Assembly (NCBI GenBank): GCA_018402075.1 | Contig: JAGYJP010000002.1 | Coordinates: 1-64,000, forward strand | DNA: 64,000 nt | Direction: 5' to 3' | Source of the DNA: Candidatus Nanopelagicales bacterium | GTDB taxonomy: Bacteria > Actinomycetota > Actinomycetes > S36-B12 | Shown: piece by piece, positions 20,548 to 30,629 of the stretch | How positions within the stretch are numbered: the first letter of the stretch is position 1 | Layout of the letters: every line of letters begins with the position of its first letter | Notes under the pieces: model-generated | Told to the model about the DNA's origin: nothing | Seen by the model: only the letters and a program-made list of their open reading frames with translations | Database searches by the model: none | Made by a program: the position numbers and the translations under genes

Positions 20548-20848
20548 ATGCGCACCACGATTACCATTGATGATTCCTTGTATTCGGAGGTTGAGGTGCA
20601 TTGGCGAAGCAGCGAAATTGCTCCGCGGATGAAGTCATTAACTCCGCCATGAAAGTGCATTTACGGCACTTGAAAGTTACTTGCGTCGCAAAGTAGATGA
20701 ACTGCCACCATTACCTAGGAGCAGAATGCCCGGCGGCCCACGCCCAGGAATCAACATCAACGACACGCGCCTCATCAATCGTCGATACTCGATGAAGGCC
20801 AGGAATTGGGCTCTTGCGGTAACCGTATCGAGCCAAAATTCAAATTAG
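20548..20848 (+). CDS. VapB-like ribbon-helix-helix antitoxin without a visible toxin (frameshifted)
   Basis: Begins MRTTITIDDSLYSEVEVH, the typical beta-strand of RHH antitoxins. After a frame change it continues ADEVINSAMK, ALESYLRRKVDELPPLP and RPGININDTRLINS-LDEG. This pattern, a short RHH followed by a PLP...RPGININ segment near the C-terminus, matches VapB-type antitoxins. No VapC/PIN gene is visible between it and glmS: only ~165 bases separate them. The end is approximate. Either an orphan antitoxin or the toxin was lost. Confidence 0.6.
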
Positions 20849-21013
20849 GCATAAGATCCAATCTCCCCACCCGCTAACTCGATTTCCACTCATTGAGAGG
20901 TTTGCGGCTAGGTTCAGATCGGCCAACTTGGCCGCAGGCGAGCCAAGCCTCATGGGTGCGATGGGCCCCGGCATTGGGTTCGGCGAGTGACTCCGGCGGT
21001 AGGCTGAGGGCGC

Positions 21014-22869
21014 GTGTGCGGAATCGTGGGTTATGTGGGCCAGAAGCAGGCCCTGAGGTGGTCGTGGCCGGATTGCGGCGCATGGAGTACCCGCGGCGAC
21101 TCGCGGGTATCGCGCGGTGATCGCCGATGGCAAACTCGAAAATCCGCAAGAAGGCCGGCAAACTGGTGAATCTGGAAACTCTGCTGGCTCCGATCCGCTC
21201 CCAGACTCCACCACCGGCATTGGTCACACTCGGTGGGCAAACCCCACGGGGGCCCCACCGACGGCAACGCCCATCCCCATGTCAGCTCCAATCGGCGGGT
21301 GGCCGCGTTATTCACAACGGCATCATTGAAAACTTCCAGCGGCTGCGATCCGAGTTAGAACAATCCGGGGTGGTGTTGGAATCTGAAACTGACACTGAGA
21401 TCGTGGCGCACCTGATCGCTCATATCCTTCCTGAGTTGAACAATGACCTTCCCAAAGCAATGCAGTCGGTGTGCTCGAGACTGGAGGGCGCATTCACATT
21501 GGTGGTGACGGATCGTGATCAGCCAGACCTTGTGGTGGGTGCTCGCCGGAATTCCCCGTTGGTGGTTGGACTCGGTACCGATGGAAACTTCTTGGCATCT
21601 GATGTTGCCGCATTTGTGGAGCACACAAAGATGCTCTTGAACTCGGCCAAGACCAAATCGTGATTTTGCGCGCCGACTCGGTCGGAAGTCACTGACTTCT
21701 CCGGCAATCCGGTGGAAACTAAACCATTCACCATTGACTGGGATACCTCCGCGGCAGAAAAAGGTGGCCATGACCTGTTCATGCTCAAAGAGATTTATGA
21801 GCAGCCCAAGGCGGTGAAGGATTCACTGCTCGGTCGAATAGATGAATCACACCGAATCACACTCGATGAACTCAATATTGACCCCATGGTGTTGCGCGAA
21901 ATCAACAAGGGTAATTGTTGTTGCCTGCGGAACCGCAGCGCATGCTGGCATGCTCGCCAAGTACGCGATCCGAGCACTGGACACACCTGCCTGTTGATGT
22001 TGAGCTGGCCAGTGAATTCCGTTACCGCGATCCGATTGTCGGACCCGATGCCCTCGTGATCGCTATTTTCACAATCGGGTGAAACCATGGACACGCTCAT
22101 GGCATTGCGTTATGCCAAGGAGCAGGGCGCTCGGACTCTTGCGATTTGCAACACGGTGGGGTCCACCATTCCACGTGAATCCGATGCAGTGATCTACACC
22201 TATGCAGGTCCTGAAATCGCGGTGGCATCCACCAAGGCTTTTCTCACTCAAATCACGGCCACCTATCTTGTGGGCCTATTTCCTTGCTCAAATTCGCGGC
22301 AGCATGTTTGAAGATGAAATCAGGGCCGTGTTGGCGGATCTCAATGACATGTCCCAGAAAGTGGATCTTGTTCTCGACACGGCTGAGCCCGTTCGGGAAC
22401 TGGCGCGTGAGCTCGCCAATGCTCGATCCGTTTTATTCCTTGGCCGCCACGTGGGTTACCCGGTGGCATTGAAGGCGCGCTCAAGCTCAAAGAATTGGCT
22501 TACATGCACGCCGAAGGTTTTCCGGCAGGGGAACTCAAGCATGGTCCTATTGCGTTGATTGAAGAAGGTATTCCGGTGGTGGTGATTGTTCCTTCGCCAC
22601 GTGGTCGTGCTGTTTTACACGACAAAATTGTTTCTAATATTCAAGAAGTGCGTGCGCGTGGTGCCCGCGTGATTGCAATTGCCGAAGAAGGCGATGAAAG
22701 CATTGTCCCGTTTGCCGATCACATAATTCGCATCCCGGCCGTGCCCACTCTGATGCAGCCACTCGTAGCAGTTGTTCCCTTGCAAATATTTGCGTGCGAA
22801 ATGGCGACGGTGAAGGGACACGATGTCGATCAACCACGCAATCTCGCCAAGTCCGTCACCGTCGAGTAG
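21014..22869 (+). CDS. glmS: Glutamine-fructose-6-phosphate aminotransferase (several apparent frameshifts)
   Basis: GTG start reading [13 protein letters not shown]; Cys2 is the glutaminase nucleophile once Met1 is removed. Then [21 protein letters not shown] and [12 protein letters not shown] ([13 protein letters not shown]). [49 protein letters not shown] (SIS domain 1), [49 protein letters not shown] and the end [12 protein letters not shown] follow. Frame changes cluster before 22490, and the last 380 bases are clean. The gene's end marks where sequence quality recovers. It supplies glucosamine-6-phosphate to glmM. Confidence 0.92.
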
Positions 22870-22882
22870 TCACCGTCGAGTA
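22855..22882. repeat. 14-bp perfect tandem duplication across the glmS stop codon
   Basis: GTCACCGTCGAGTA occurs twice back to back (22855-22868 and 22869-22882). The first copy codes for the last residues of GlmS and most of its TAG; the second contains another TAA-forming end. Confidence 0.95.
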
Positions 22883-22894
22883 AGTGAGACCCTC

Positions 22895-24361
22895 ATGAGC
22901 GGAATCCTCCCGGTGTACAACGGGGAGCACATACGTGCCGCTGAAGAACGAGCATTCGCCATCACGGCTCCCGGTGAACTCATGCAGCGAGCATCCTTTG
23001 CTTTGGGTGTCGGTTGCGCACAAGCACTCGAGGAAATCTATGGCTGTGTCTATGGCACAACTGCTACCGTTGTTGTTGGCCCAGGAAATAACGGCGCCGA
23101 TGCCCTGTATGCGGGGTCCTATCTGGCTAAGCGCGGTGTCAAAGTTACCGCGCACTGTGTGGTGCCGGGTGCCTTCCACCCTGAAGCCATGAGTGCTTTC
23201 CTATTTTCCGGAGGAACCGTGGCGGATTGCATTGGTAGTGATGTCGATCTCGTGATTGACGGAATTGCTGGGCTGGGAAGTGGCCGCCCAGTGGACACAA
23301 CCCTTGCTCACTGGATCAACACCCAAGCATTTGTGGTTAGCGTGGATATACCCAGCGGAGTCAATGCCGATACGGGAGAGTGCTCACTTGATTCCAGCGT
23401 GCATGCTGACCTGACATTCACTTTTGGCGCATTAAAGCCTGGACTTGTGTTGAGCCCGGGATCTGAGTTAGCGGGCGAAGTTGAAATTGTCGATATTGGA
23501 TTGGAATGGGACGAGGCACCATCACTGCAAGTGATGCTCCCCGAAGCGGCCGAGGAATTTCTCCAGGAACCCCAAACTGACGCCTACAAGTACTCACGCG
23601 GTGTTGTGGGAATTGCGGCCGGATCACAGGCCTACCCGGGTGCCGCTCAGTTAGTCGTGTTGGGAGCTCAACACACGGGGGTGGGCATGGTCATGTTTGC
23701 CAACGTTGGCGACTTTGATGCGCACATTACGCATCAGTTTCCCCATGTCGTAATCACAAACGCCAGTACCTCCCGAGTCACAGCGTGGGGTGTGGGTCCT
23801 GGTTTTTCTGGCACCGATGAGGAATCGGAATTTCTGATAGAAATCCTTTCGGGGTCGCTACCAGTTGTGCTGGATGCCGGTGCGCTAACCGCGCTCGCGC
23901 AATCCGCACAATTACGGGCGTTGGTGGAGAAAAGATCGGCACTGACGGTGATCACGCCGCATGTCGGTGAGTTCCGCAAACTATTTCCTGAACTTGGTGA
24001 GCCCACGTGGAGCAATGTGCGTCACGCCGCACAGTCCCTCAATGTAATTGTGGTGGCCAAGGGGCCTCGCACAATCATGTGCGCCCCCAATGGTCGCAGT
24101 TTCGTGGATATTGAAGGAACGTCAGCGTTGGCCACCGCGGGTTCGGGCGATGTCCTCACCGGAAATATTGCGGGACTTCTCGCAGCGCATTCAGAACAGG
24201 TTCGCGACTCAGGTACCCAAAAGTGGGATACCACATCACTGGAGATCGTGGTGGCAGGTGTGTGGATGCATGGTAGAGCTGGTCGCATAGCTGCGGGATT
24301 CACACACGCCCCTACTGCACTAGATATTGGCGATGCCTGCGGGGAAGTTGTACCTCTATGA
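22895..24361 (+). CDS. nnrD: Bifunctional NAD(P)HX epimerase/dehydratase
   Basis: Repairs hydrated NADH/NADPH. The 488-residue protein fuses an N-terminal YjeF epimerase domain (RAAEERAFAI, VVVGPGNNGADALYAG, SVDIPSGVNADTG) with a C-terminal ribokinase-like dehydratase domain (KYSRGVVGIAAGSQAYPGAA, VITPHVGEF, ATAGSGDVLTGNIAG with catalytic Asp, HGRAG). The start chosen is ATG 22895, 26 bases after glmS. The frame is open 24 codons further upstream, but that would overlap glmS. The stop overlaps the alr start (ATGA). The frame is clean. Confidence 0.95.
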   Translation: MSGILPVYNGEHIRAAEERAFAITAPGELMQRASFALGVGCAQALEEIYGCVYGTTATVVVGPGNNGADALYAGSYLAKRGVKVTAHCVVPGAFHPEAMSAFLFSGGTVADCIGSDVDLVIDGIAGLGSGRPVDTTLAHWINTQAFVVSVDIPSGVNADTGECSLDSSVHADLTFTFGALKPGLVLSPGSELAGEVEIVDIGLEWDEAPSLQVMLPEAAEEFLQEPQTDAYKYSRGVVGIAAGSQAYPGAAQLVVLGAQHTGVGMVMFANVGDFDAHITHQFPHVVITNASTSRVTAWGVGPGFSGTDEESEFLIEILSGSLPVVLDAGALTALAQSAQLRALVEKRSALTVITPHVGEFRKLFPELGEPTWSNVRHAAQSLNVIVVAKGPRTIMCAPNGRSFVDIEGTSALATAGSGDVLTGNIAGLLAAHSEQVRDSGTQKWDTTSLEIVVAGVWMHGRAGRIAAGFTHAPTALDIGDACGEVVPL

Positions 24362-25497
24362 ACCAGTTTCGTGCACAAGCAATTATTTCCACAGATGCAC
24401 TGTTGCGAAATTTTGATCATGTACGGGAATTAGCCGGTGTCAATGCAATGGCGGTGGTGAAAGCAGATGCTTATGGCCATGGAGCAAGTCGCATTGCACC
24501 ACTCATGCGCGATCACGGTGTCGAGTGGTTGGGTGTTGCCCTTCCTTCCGAAGCACTTGCACTTCGTGCATCCGGTGACACGGGCAAGATTCTTGCCTGG
24601 CTCAGTACTCCCGGAGATCCTGATATCAGTGCATGTGTGGCGACAGGTGTTGATCTCTCTGTCTCATCGGTTCGTGAACTGGAAGAAATAGCACGAGCTG
24701 CAGAAGTGCATGATTGCGAAGCGAATGTTCATCTGAAAATAGATACGGGGCTATCCCGCAATGGAATTCTGTTGGCAGACCTTGAGCAATTGATCTCACT
24801 GCTTTCCGCAGTCACGGAGGGGGGACATGTCCACCTGCGAGGCGTGTGGACCCATTTGGCGAATGCTGATCATCAGGATCATGAGTACTCCGCTGAAAGC
24901 GTGAAGCAACAGATTGCAGTTTTTGAGTCTGCACTGACTGTGTTGGCATCAGCTGGTCTGCACCCCGACCTGATACATGTAGCGAATACGGCCGGAGCGT
25001 TGTGGCATCCCTCGACTCGATATGACCTTGTTCGAGTGGGAATAGGCATGTACGGCCTGTCTCCCAATGTGGAACGAGCAACCTCAACAGAACTGGGTCT
25101 GACACCCGCTATGCATGTGCAGGCACGGATCTCGCAGGTCAAAGTAATTCCGGCGGGATCGGGTGTCTCGTATTCACACACGTGGGTAGCCGCTGAACCA
25201 ACGCGAGTGGGACTAATTGCCGTTGGTTACGCAGACGGCCTACCCCGCAACCTCAGTAATGATCTGGAGTTCGCGTTGAACGGCCGGTCGGTTACACAAA
25301 TTGGAACAATTGCCATGGACCAATGTGTGGTTAATCTCAATAACCACGACTCGGCGCAGGCGGGCAGTGTTATCGATATTTTTGGGCCAGGTGACTCGGG
25401 AGAGTTGACCGCGGATCAGTGGGCCCAGCGTATGAACTCCGTGGGATACGAAATTGTCACTCGAATTGGCACTCGAATACCCAGGGAATACACCTGA
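24358..25497 (+). CDS. alr: Alanine racemase
   Basis: PLP enzyme producing D-alanine for peptidoglycan. 379 residues. VVKADAYGHGA holds the PLP lysine (Lys35). DTGLSRNG and HVANTAG are seen in the barrel, GIGMYGLSP is present, GVSYSHTW holds the catalytic tyrosine in the C-terminal domain, and GYADGLPR and IGTIAMDQ follow. Translationally coupled to nnrD by a 4-base overlap, the standard order nnrD-alr-hydrolase-tsaE. Confidence 0.97.
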   Translation: MNQFRAQAIISTDALLRNFDHVRELAGVNAMAVVKADAYGHGASRIAPLMRDHGVEWLGVALPSEALALRASGDTGKILAWLSTPGDPDISACVATGVDLSVSSVRELEEIARAAEVHDCEANVHLKIDTGLSRNGILLADLEQLISLLSAVTEGGHVHLRGVWTHLANADHQDHEYSAESVKQQIAVFESALTVLASAGLHPDLIHVANTAGALWHPSTRYDLVRVGIGMYGLSPNVERATSTELGLTPAMHVQARISQVKVIPAGSGVSYSHTWVAAEPTRVGLIAVGYADGLPRNLSNDLEFALNGRSVTQIGTIAMDQCVVNLNNHDSAQAGSVIDIFGPGDSGELTADQWAQRMNSVGYEIVTRIGTRIPREYT

Positions 25498-25554
25498 ACA
25501 GGTATTTTGATCAAAGCGAATTTAATCCGAATCACGAGGTGGTGAAAGTTTCCA

Positions 25555-26670
25555 GTGGCAGTTGATCTCCCACGTGCTGCTGGCCGTGCTGCACTGTCCT
25601 TGGGTGCTCTGGCACTGGGCGCAGCAGCAGGCGCTGCTGCCGAGCGATTAGTCATGAAACTCAGTGCGAGCCCGGATTCAGCAATAGATCTGAGTGAGTT
25701 CACCTCCCTCTCAGGTGAGCGACGCGAAGTATTTACCTCAGATGGTGCGGTACTGGTTGCCGACGTTGATCATCTCGCAGGATCTGATTTCACCATTGTC
25801 ATGCCACACGGTTTCGCATTGAATCGACACTCGTGGTTTTATCAACGGCAAGCACTGCGTCCGTTGGCAAATATCGTGGTGTATGACCAACGCGGACACG
25901 GTGAATCAAGTTATGTCGCTGATGCGCAAGAGCGTGATCACAGTATTGACCAATTGGGTCGCGATCTCTATTCCGTTATTCAACAGTGTGTACCCACACG
26001 CAAGGTAATTCTTATTGGACATTCCATGGGTGGCATGTCCATTCTGGCCCTTGCCGATCAGCACCCCGAACTTTTTGGAACTCGGATCGTGGGGGTTGGC
26101 TTAATTGCCACGGCAGCATCGGCAGTGGCCAGTACCACACTTGGTCTGCCCAAACCACTGGCCAAAGTTGTGCAAGGGGCATTGCCTGGCGTTGCCAATG
26201 TTGTTGCCCGTGGCGGTGACATTATTGCGCACAGTCGCTGGAGCAAGAGTGACCTTGGATTATTGCTCACTCGGCTCTATTCATTTGGATCCGTGGCTCC
26301 AACTCATGCCGGTGAGTTTGTTGCAGACATGATCGCGGGTACAGACTTCCGAATCTTGGTGGACTTCTTGCCCAACCTGTATGACCATAACAAGCAAGCG
26401 GCGCTCTCAGTCCTGCACGGTGTAGAGACCTTGGTCATTGTCGGTGAATCTGATCGCTTGACCCCGCCGGGACAAAGTGCGGCCATTATTGAAGCTGTAC
26501 CCGGTGCGGAACTGGTGGTCCTCGCTGAGAGCGGGCACATGGTCACCATTGAGCGACCTGCCGAAGTGAATGAATTACTCATTGGATTTGTGGAGAAAGT
26601 AATTGCAAATAATCAGAACTCGATTACCGGGGAAAGTTCTGACAAGGGTAAATCAGTTGCGGGTGCATAG
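25555..26670 (+). CDS. Membrane-anchored alpha/beta hydrolase
   Basis: 371 residues beginning at GTG. An Ala/Gly/Leu-rich segment (about residues 10-30) looks like an uncleaved signal anchor. The fold shows HGFALNRHSW (oxyanion loop), YDQRGHGESS, GHSMGGMS with the nucleophilic Ser, GESDRLTPP with the acid, and ESGHMVTIERP with the catalytic His. Homologues occupy this place between alr and tsaE in many actinobacteria; substrate unknown. The C-terminus is polar. It ends after the most upstream possible tsaE start. Confidence 0.85.
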   Translation: MAVDLPRAAGRAALSLGALALGAAAGAAAERLVMKLSASPDSAIDLSEFTSLSGERREVFTSDGAVLVADVDHLAGSDFTIVMPHGFALNRHSWFYQRQALRPLANIVVYDQRGHGESSYVADAQERDHSIDQLGRDLYSVIQQCVPTRKVILIGHSMGGMSILALADQHPELFGTRIVGVGLIATAASAVASTTLGLPKPLAKVVQGALPGVANVVARGGDIIAHSRWSKSDLGLLLTRLYSFGSVAPTHAGEFVADMIAGTDFRILVDFLPNLYDHNKQAALSVLHGVETLVIVGESDRLTPPGQSAAIIEAVPGAELVVLAESGHMVTIERPAEVNELLIGFVEKVIANNQNSITGESSDKGKSVAGA

Positions 26671-27115
26671 CGCTGCGCAGATGCAGGAATTCGGAGAGCG
26701 TGTAGCTGAGGTTGTGCACGGAACCGATGTCCTGATTCTCACCGGAGATTTAGGTGCTGGAAAGACCACATTCTCCCAGGGGGTAGCACGGGGACTTGGT
26801 ATTACCGAAACAGTGACCAGTCCCACATTTGTGCTAGCAAAAAATTATTTCAGCCAGCCTTTAGGTCTTGTGCACCTCGATGTGTATCGAATCACTTCTA
26901 CCGATGAACTCCTTGACCTGTGGTCGGAAGCAGATGCCCAACACGCCCTGACCTTGGTGGAATGGGGTGCGCCGTGGCGAACCGAGTTCGGTGCATCCGT
27001 TGTCGAATTAGCCTTTACCGAACCTACTTCAGAGGATCTCGATGTGCGAGAAATCGAGTTGATTGATCACTCACCGAACTCTGATCTTGCTCAACGTATC
27101 GCAGGTGTCATGTGA
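26663..27115 (+). CDS. tsaE: tRNA t6A synthesis ATPase TsaE
   Basis: P-loop ATPase of the TsaBDE complex that makes threonylcarbamoyl-A37 in tRNA. GDLGAGKTTFSQGVARGLG is the Walker A region. TSPTFVL, HLDVYRI and LVEWGA are the remaining family motifs. The frame is open from a TTG at 26603, but that start overlaps the preceding gene by 68 bases and gives an atypical N-tail. GTG 26663 gives a normal 150-residue protein and is preferred. Overlaps tsaB by 4 bases (GTGA). Confidence 0.93.
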   Translation: MHSAAQMQEFGERVAEVVHGTDVLILTGDLGAGKTTFSQGVARGLGITETVTSPTFVLAKNYFSQPLGLVHLDVYRITSTDELLDLWSEADAQHALTLVEWGAPWRTEFGASVVELAFTEPTSEDLDVREIELIDHSPNSDLAQRIAGVM

Positions 27116-27720
27116 AGCGAATCCTGGCGATCGACACGTCAACCGACATGAGCACCATTGCGTTGGTTGAAGGAAATCAGGTAATCGGCTCGGCGGAGCA
27201 CACGGATGCACGCGGCCACGTTGAGGCGATCGGTACTTTGCTCGCTCAGATACCCCAATTGAATCGTGGCGAAAATAACTTTTGCGCCCCTGACCTAATT
27301 GTGTGCGGAGTGGGACCTGGACCATTTACCGGATTGCGAGTGGGAATTGCATTCGGCGAAACACTCGCACTTGCGTGGGGGATTCCAGTCATTGGCATCT
27401 GTTCACTTGATGCCGTTGCTCACAATATTGTGCGCACCGATTCTCCGAGTACAGACTTTGTGGCCGCAACACCTGCACGCCGCGGTGAGTATTACTGGGC
27501 GAGTTACACCCCAGCCGGCCAGCGGCTCTCAGGGCCACAGGTCAACTCCATTGATCAAGTGGAAAGCAATGCACTTCCAGTGAAAACAGGATTTTTTCCC
27601 TTGGGGATTGACCTTGCAGCCTGTGTGGGTGTGACTGAGGAACGTGGCCTCACGCCCATGTATTTGCGTCCACCGGATGCACAACCGCAAGCGCTGCGTC
27701 CTGGAGTGAATAATGTCTAG
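27112..27720 (+). CDS. tsaB: tRNA t6A synthesis protein TsaB
   Basis: 202-residue partner of TsaD. LAIDTSTDMSTIAL at the start and GVGPGPFTGLRVGIAFGETLA (Gly-rich ASKHA-like loop) identify it. The C-terminal domain is shorter than in E. coli, ending TPMYLRPPDAQ. GTG start overlapping tsaE, and the last 8 bases overlap rimI. Confidence 0.93.
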   Translation: MKRILAIDTSTDMSTIALVEGNQVIGSAEHTDARGHVEAIGTLLAQIPQLNRGENNFCAPDLIVCGVGPGPFTGLRVGIAFGETLALAWGIPVIGICSLDAVAHNIVRTDSPSTDFVAATPARRGEYYWASYTPAGQRLSGPQVNSIDQVESNALPVKTGFFPLGIDLAACVGVTEERGLTPMYLRPPDAQPQALRPGVNNV

Positions 27721-28222
27721 TACTCCGCGCAGCCAACAACAGGTGCTCTCGATTCGCCGCATGCATTGGACTGATATTCCTGCTGTTGATAATCGTGAAT
27801 CCGAACTTTTCCCGGTGGACCACTGGTCGGTGGAGCAGTGGTGGCGCGAACTTGCGACTGAACGCAATCACTACTGGGTTGCCCAAGTACAGGACACGTT
27901 AATTGGTTACTGCGGTTTATCCGCACAGACCCCCGACGCAGATATTCAGACTATTGCTATCGGAGCTGAGTACCAGGGCAAAGGATTAGGTGGAAAGCTA
28001 TTGGACTTCATGTTGCAGGAAGCAGAGAAGCTTGGCATTAGATTCATTTTCCTGGAAGTCCGTGCAGATAACCAGCCGGCCATTTCTTTATATGCAGGTA
28101 GAGGATTCATTCGAATCAGCGAACGTGTGAAGTACTACCCGGATGGTCAGACGGCAATAATCATGCGCAGGGATGGCAAGGGCAGTGACATGCGGGTGAT
28201 TGACTCGGGAGTTACAAAGTGA
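27713..28222 (+). CDS. rimI: Ribosomal-protein-alanine N-acetyltransferase-like GNAT protein
   Basis: 169-residue GNAT enzyme. [27 protein letters not shown] contains the acetyl-CoA loop (QGKGLG). Further on, [20 protein letters not shown] and the ending [14 protein letters not shown] match RimI. RimI acetylates the N-terminus of S18 in other bacteria. Embedded in tsaE-tsaB-rimI-tsaD, the classic arrangement, with overlaps on both sides. Confidence 0.93.
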   Translation: MSSTPRSQQQVLSIRRMHWTDIPAVDNRESELFPVDHWSVEQWWRELATERNHYWVAQVQDTLIGYCGLSAQTPDADIQTIAIGAEYQGKGLGGKLLDFMLQEAEKLGIRFIFLEVRADNQPAISLYAGRGFIRISERVKYYPDGQTAIIMRRDGKGSDMRVIDSGVTK

Positions 28223-29268
28223 CGCGCGCGCAGGCAACGTCAAGTGACCCAATAATCCTGGGAATAGAGACTTCCTGTGATGAAACAGGTGTGGGCATTG
28301 TGCAGGGTCGAACCCTCTTAGCAAATCATTTGGCCTCCAGTGTGGAGGAACATGCCCGCTTCGGTGGTGTGGTTCCTGAGGTGGCAAGCCGAGCACATTT
28401 AGAGGCCATGGTGCCCACAATTAAGCGGGCATGCCAGGACGCCGGAATTGCCGTCACTGATGTTGATGCTGTTGCGGTGACCGCGGGACCGGGATTGGTG
28501 GGCGCACTTATTGTCGGAGTTGCATCTGCAAAAGCTTTGGGATTGGCATTGGGTAAACCAGTCTTTGGCGTGAATCACTTGGCCGCGCATGTTCTAGTTG
28601 ATGAACTCGAGCACGGTCCGCTTCCTGAACCAGTTATTGGATTACTTGTCTCTGGTGGCCACTCGTCTTTGATTTCGGTGGAAAACGGTGCTTTCGCATT
28701 GATTGGTGGCACACTCGACGATGCTGCGGGGGAAGCTTTTGACAAAATTGCGCGACTACTTGGTTTACCTTTTCCTGGTGGCCCCGAGATTGATCGTGAA
28801 GCTGTCGGTGGGAATCCGCAAGCAATAGATTTTCCACGAGCATTGAGTGCAGATCCGGTACATGCATTTAACTTTTCGTTCTCCGGTCTGAAAACAGCGG
28901 TTGCTCGCTGGATCAAAGAACAACAAGCTCAGGGAAATAATATCTCTGTCCCTGATGTCGCAGCATCAGTTCAAGAGGCTATTGCAGATGTTTTGACGCG
29001 GAAAGCCATTGCGGCGGCAATAGAATTTAATGCGGGGCACCTGGTTATTGGCGGAGGTGTAGCTGCGAACTCGCGGCTACGCTCACTGGCCCAGGAAAGG
29101 TGCGAGGCTGCCGGAATTGACCTGCGCATTCCGCGACCGGGATTGTGTACCGATAACGGCGCCATGGTGGCTGCCCTGGGATCTCACGTGGTGCGTCTGG
29201 GTGGAGTTGCTTCACCACTAGATTTCCCCGCGACATCTACTTTGCCTATTGCTCAGGTGCTCCTGTAA
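28219..29268 (+). CDS. tsaD: tRNA N6-adenosine threonylcarbamoyltransferase TsaD
   Basis: Transfers threonylcarbamoyl to A37 of ANN-decoding tRNAs. 349 residues. [14 protein letters not shown] is the ASKHA phosphate loop, [13 protein letters not shown] follows, and [12 protein letters not shown] supplies the HxxxH iron ligands. LVSGGHSSL and [13 protein letters not shown] complete it, and CTDNGAMVA has the third metal ligand. Start GTG overlaps rimI by 4 bases. The 3' end overlaps the convergent methyltransferase gene by 23 bases. Confidence 0.96.
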   Translation: MTRAQATSSDPIILGIETSCDETGVGIVQGRTLLANHLASSVEEHARFGGVVPEVASRAHLEAMVPTIKRACQDAGIAVTDVDAVAVTAGPGLVGALIVGVASAKALGLALGKPVFGVNHLAAHVLVDELEHGPLPEPVIGLLVSGGHSSLISVENGAFALIGGTLDDAAGEAFDKIARLLGLPFPGGPEIDREAVGGNPQAIDFPRALSADPVHAFNFSFSGLKTAVARWIKEQQAQGNNISVPDVAASVQEAIADVLTRKAIAAAIEFNAGHLVIGGGVAANSRLRSLAQERCEAAGIDLRIPRPGLCTDNGAMVAALGSHVVRLGGVASPLDFPATSTLPIAQVLL

Positions 29269-30454
29269 CCGGCTCGCGACTTACCAATATTCCCACATCC
29301 TGATTATTGAGACGTGTAACAACTACGGCCCACATATTGTGATCGGGTTTCTTACTTGCCGTTCGCAGTGTCGTGTACTCCAAATGTGAGTCTTTGTTTT
29401 TGATCGCAACTCCCGGAAGATGTGAAACCTGTTCGGTAATGTCTTTGATGGGGACGACCGAGTGCACAGTGAACATCCGTAGGTAGGTCGGTGGGTGAAC
29501 AAGCTTCTTACCCGTGAGCCACATACCTTTACTGCCCAAAGTCTGCAGCTCAAGTTCCGTGGCTACCTGCTGTTGTAACCCTGCCCGGTAGATAGCTGGA
29601 TCCAATTCATAAACGCAGTCGCCAATTAATGTGGCGGGAGTTGAAGAATTTTCTGGCGGGTGTTCTTGGGCAATGACAACCGTCTCCTGTGAGGCCGTGT
29701 TAATCATGACGGCATAAGTGGTGGCAGTGGAGTCAGCGAGTGAAGCATTCGTTGTAAACATTTCAACGAGGTTGCGATTAACGCTTATGCAATACCGCAT
29801 CCAGTCTTTGGGTGGCTCAAATGCGGGTGCTGCTTTCATGAACACCATTGCAGAGTCACTTCGATCCAATACGACCGACAATGGCGGTGACCAACGCTCG
29901 GGATCGCGTTCGGGAAGTGCCCGGCTGCCATCGGGTGTCCGGGTACCACCACGGCGAGCAGGATCAACAAAGTAGGCGGGAGCATCGGAATCGGTCAGGT
30001 TGCTATCACCGTGAATAACGGTTGCACGGGCGAAGTTGCGCATATTGTGTTCCAGGAATTGTGCGGTGCGTTGATCACGTTCCCACGCAATGACGGTCAT
30101 TCCGTGTTGGGCCAGTGCGTAACTATCAGAACCAATACCAGCCCCCAAGTCCACAATCTCGCTGATTCCAAAATCCTGCAGCATCTTGCTGATTACCCGG
30201 GCATGGAATTGGGCAACCAAAGGGTGACTAGCCGCCTCGGCTCCATCGCGGGTGAGCATCCAGTCAACCGGCCACCATCTGTCGAGTTTGTGCCGCAGGG
30301 TGACCTGCTCCAGGGCTGATCGGACCGTGTCGGGGTCGTGGCCGCGCCCGCGAAGGGTGGTAATGATGGCCAACTCGGCTCCGGGCTTGGGGGCCTGGCC
30401 CATCAATTCCTCAACCTGGGCAATCAGGTTCAGAATGGGGCTGAAGTCCGACAT
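29246..30454 (-). CDS. Class I SAM methyltransferase with THUMP-like C-terminal domain
   Basis: 402 residues. The Rossmann fold is marked by [17 protein letters not shown] (SAM motif I) and [33 protein letters not shown] contains the DPARR motif of RNA methyltransferase-like proteins. The C-terminal ~120 residues, including [18 protein letters not shown], correspond to the THUMP-like domain of this actinobacterial family. The substrate is not established; an RNA target is likely. Convergent with tsaD and divergent from groES, whose CIRCE sites begin 45 bases upstream of its start. Confidence 0.85.
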   Translation of the reverse strand: MSDFSPILNLIAQVEELMGQAPKPGAELAIITTLRGRGHDPDTVRSALEQVTLRHKLDRWWPVDWMLTRDGAEAASHPLVAQFHARVISKMLQDFGISEIVDLGAGIGSDSYALAQHGMTVIAWERDQRTAQFLEHNMRNFARATVIHGDSNLTDSDAPAYFVDPARRGGTRTPDGSRALPERDPERWSPPLSVVLDRSDSAMVFMKAAPAFEPPKDWMRYCISVNRNLVEMFTTNASLADSTATTYAVMINTASQETVVIAQEHPPENSSTPATLIGDCVYELDPAIYRAGLQQQVATELELQTLGSKGMWLTGKKLVHPPTYLRMFTVHSVVPIKDITEQVSHLPGVAIKNKDSHLEYTTLRTASKKPDHNMWAVVVTRLNNQDVGILVSREPVTGAPEQ

Positions 30455-30499
30455 GGGGGGAGCCTACGCAGGTTCTCGATGGGGGATTTCGGCACATCG

Positions 30500-30526
30500 T
30501 TGGCACTCAACTTGACAGAGTGCTAA
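30500..30526. promoter_or_regulatory. CIRCE element 1 (HrcA operator)
   Basis: TTGGCACTC, nine bases, GAGTGCTAA: one base from the consensus TTAGCACTC-N9-GAGTGCTAA. It lies ~104 bases before groES and overlaps the -35 box, so HrcA binding would block the promoter. Confidence 0.95.
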
Positions 30527-30540
30527 CCGTTGCGTAACCT
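30512..30540 (+). promoter_or_regulatory. Housekeeping promoter of groES
   Basis: TTGACA (30512-30517), a 17-base spacer, then TAACCT (30535-30540). The -35 box lies inside the first CIRCE and the start region would fall just before the second. Confidence 0.8.
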
Positions 30541-30544
30541 TCAC

Positions 30545-30571
30545 TTGGCACTCTCACCATGTGAGTGCCAA
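30545..30571. promoter_or_regulatory. CIRCE element 2 (HrcA operator)
   Basis: TTGGCACTC, nine bases, GAGTGCCAA, a perfect 9-bp inverted repeat positioned around the predicted transcription start. Together with element 1 it indicates tight heat-shock control by HrcA, which is not encoded in this window. Confidence 0.95.
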
Positions 30572-30629
30572 TTATCCCAAGCCGTTGTCCGCCTAAACAG
30601 CGGGCGCCGACGTACCGGAGGACATAACC

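Noticed and set aside
4667..22490. Programmed frameshifting or mass pseudogenisation
   Set aside because: Too many events, at random places, in both essential and accessory genes and on both strands; no slippery-site consistency; neighbouring sequence is fully intact.
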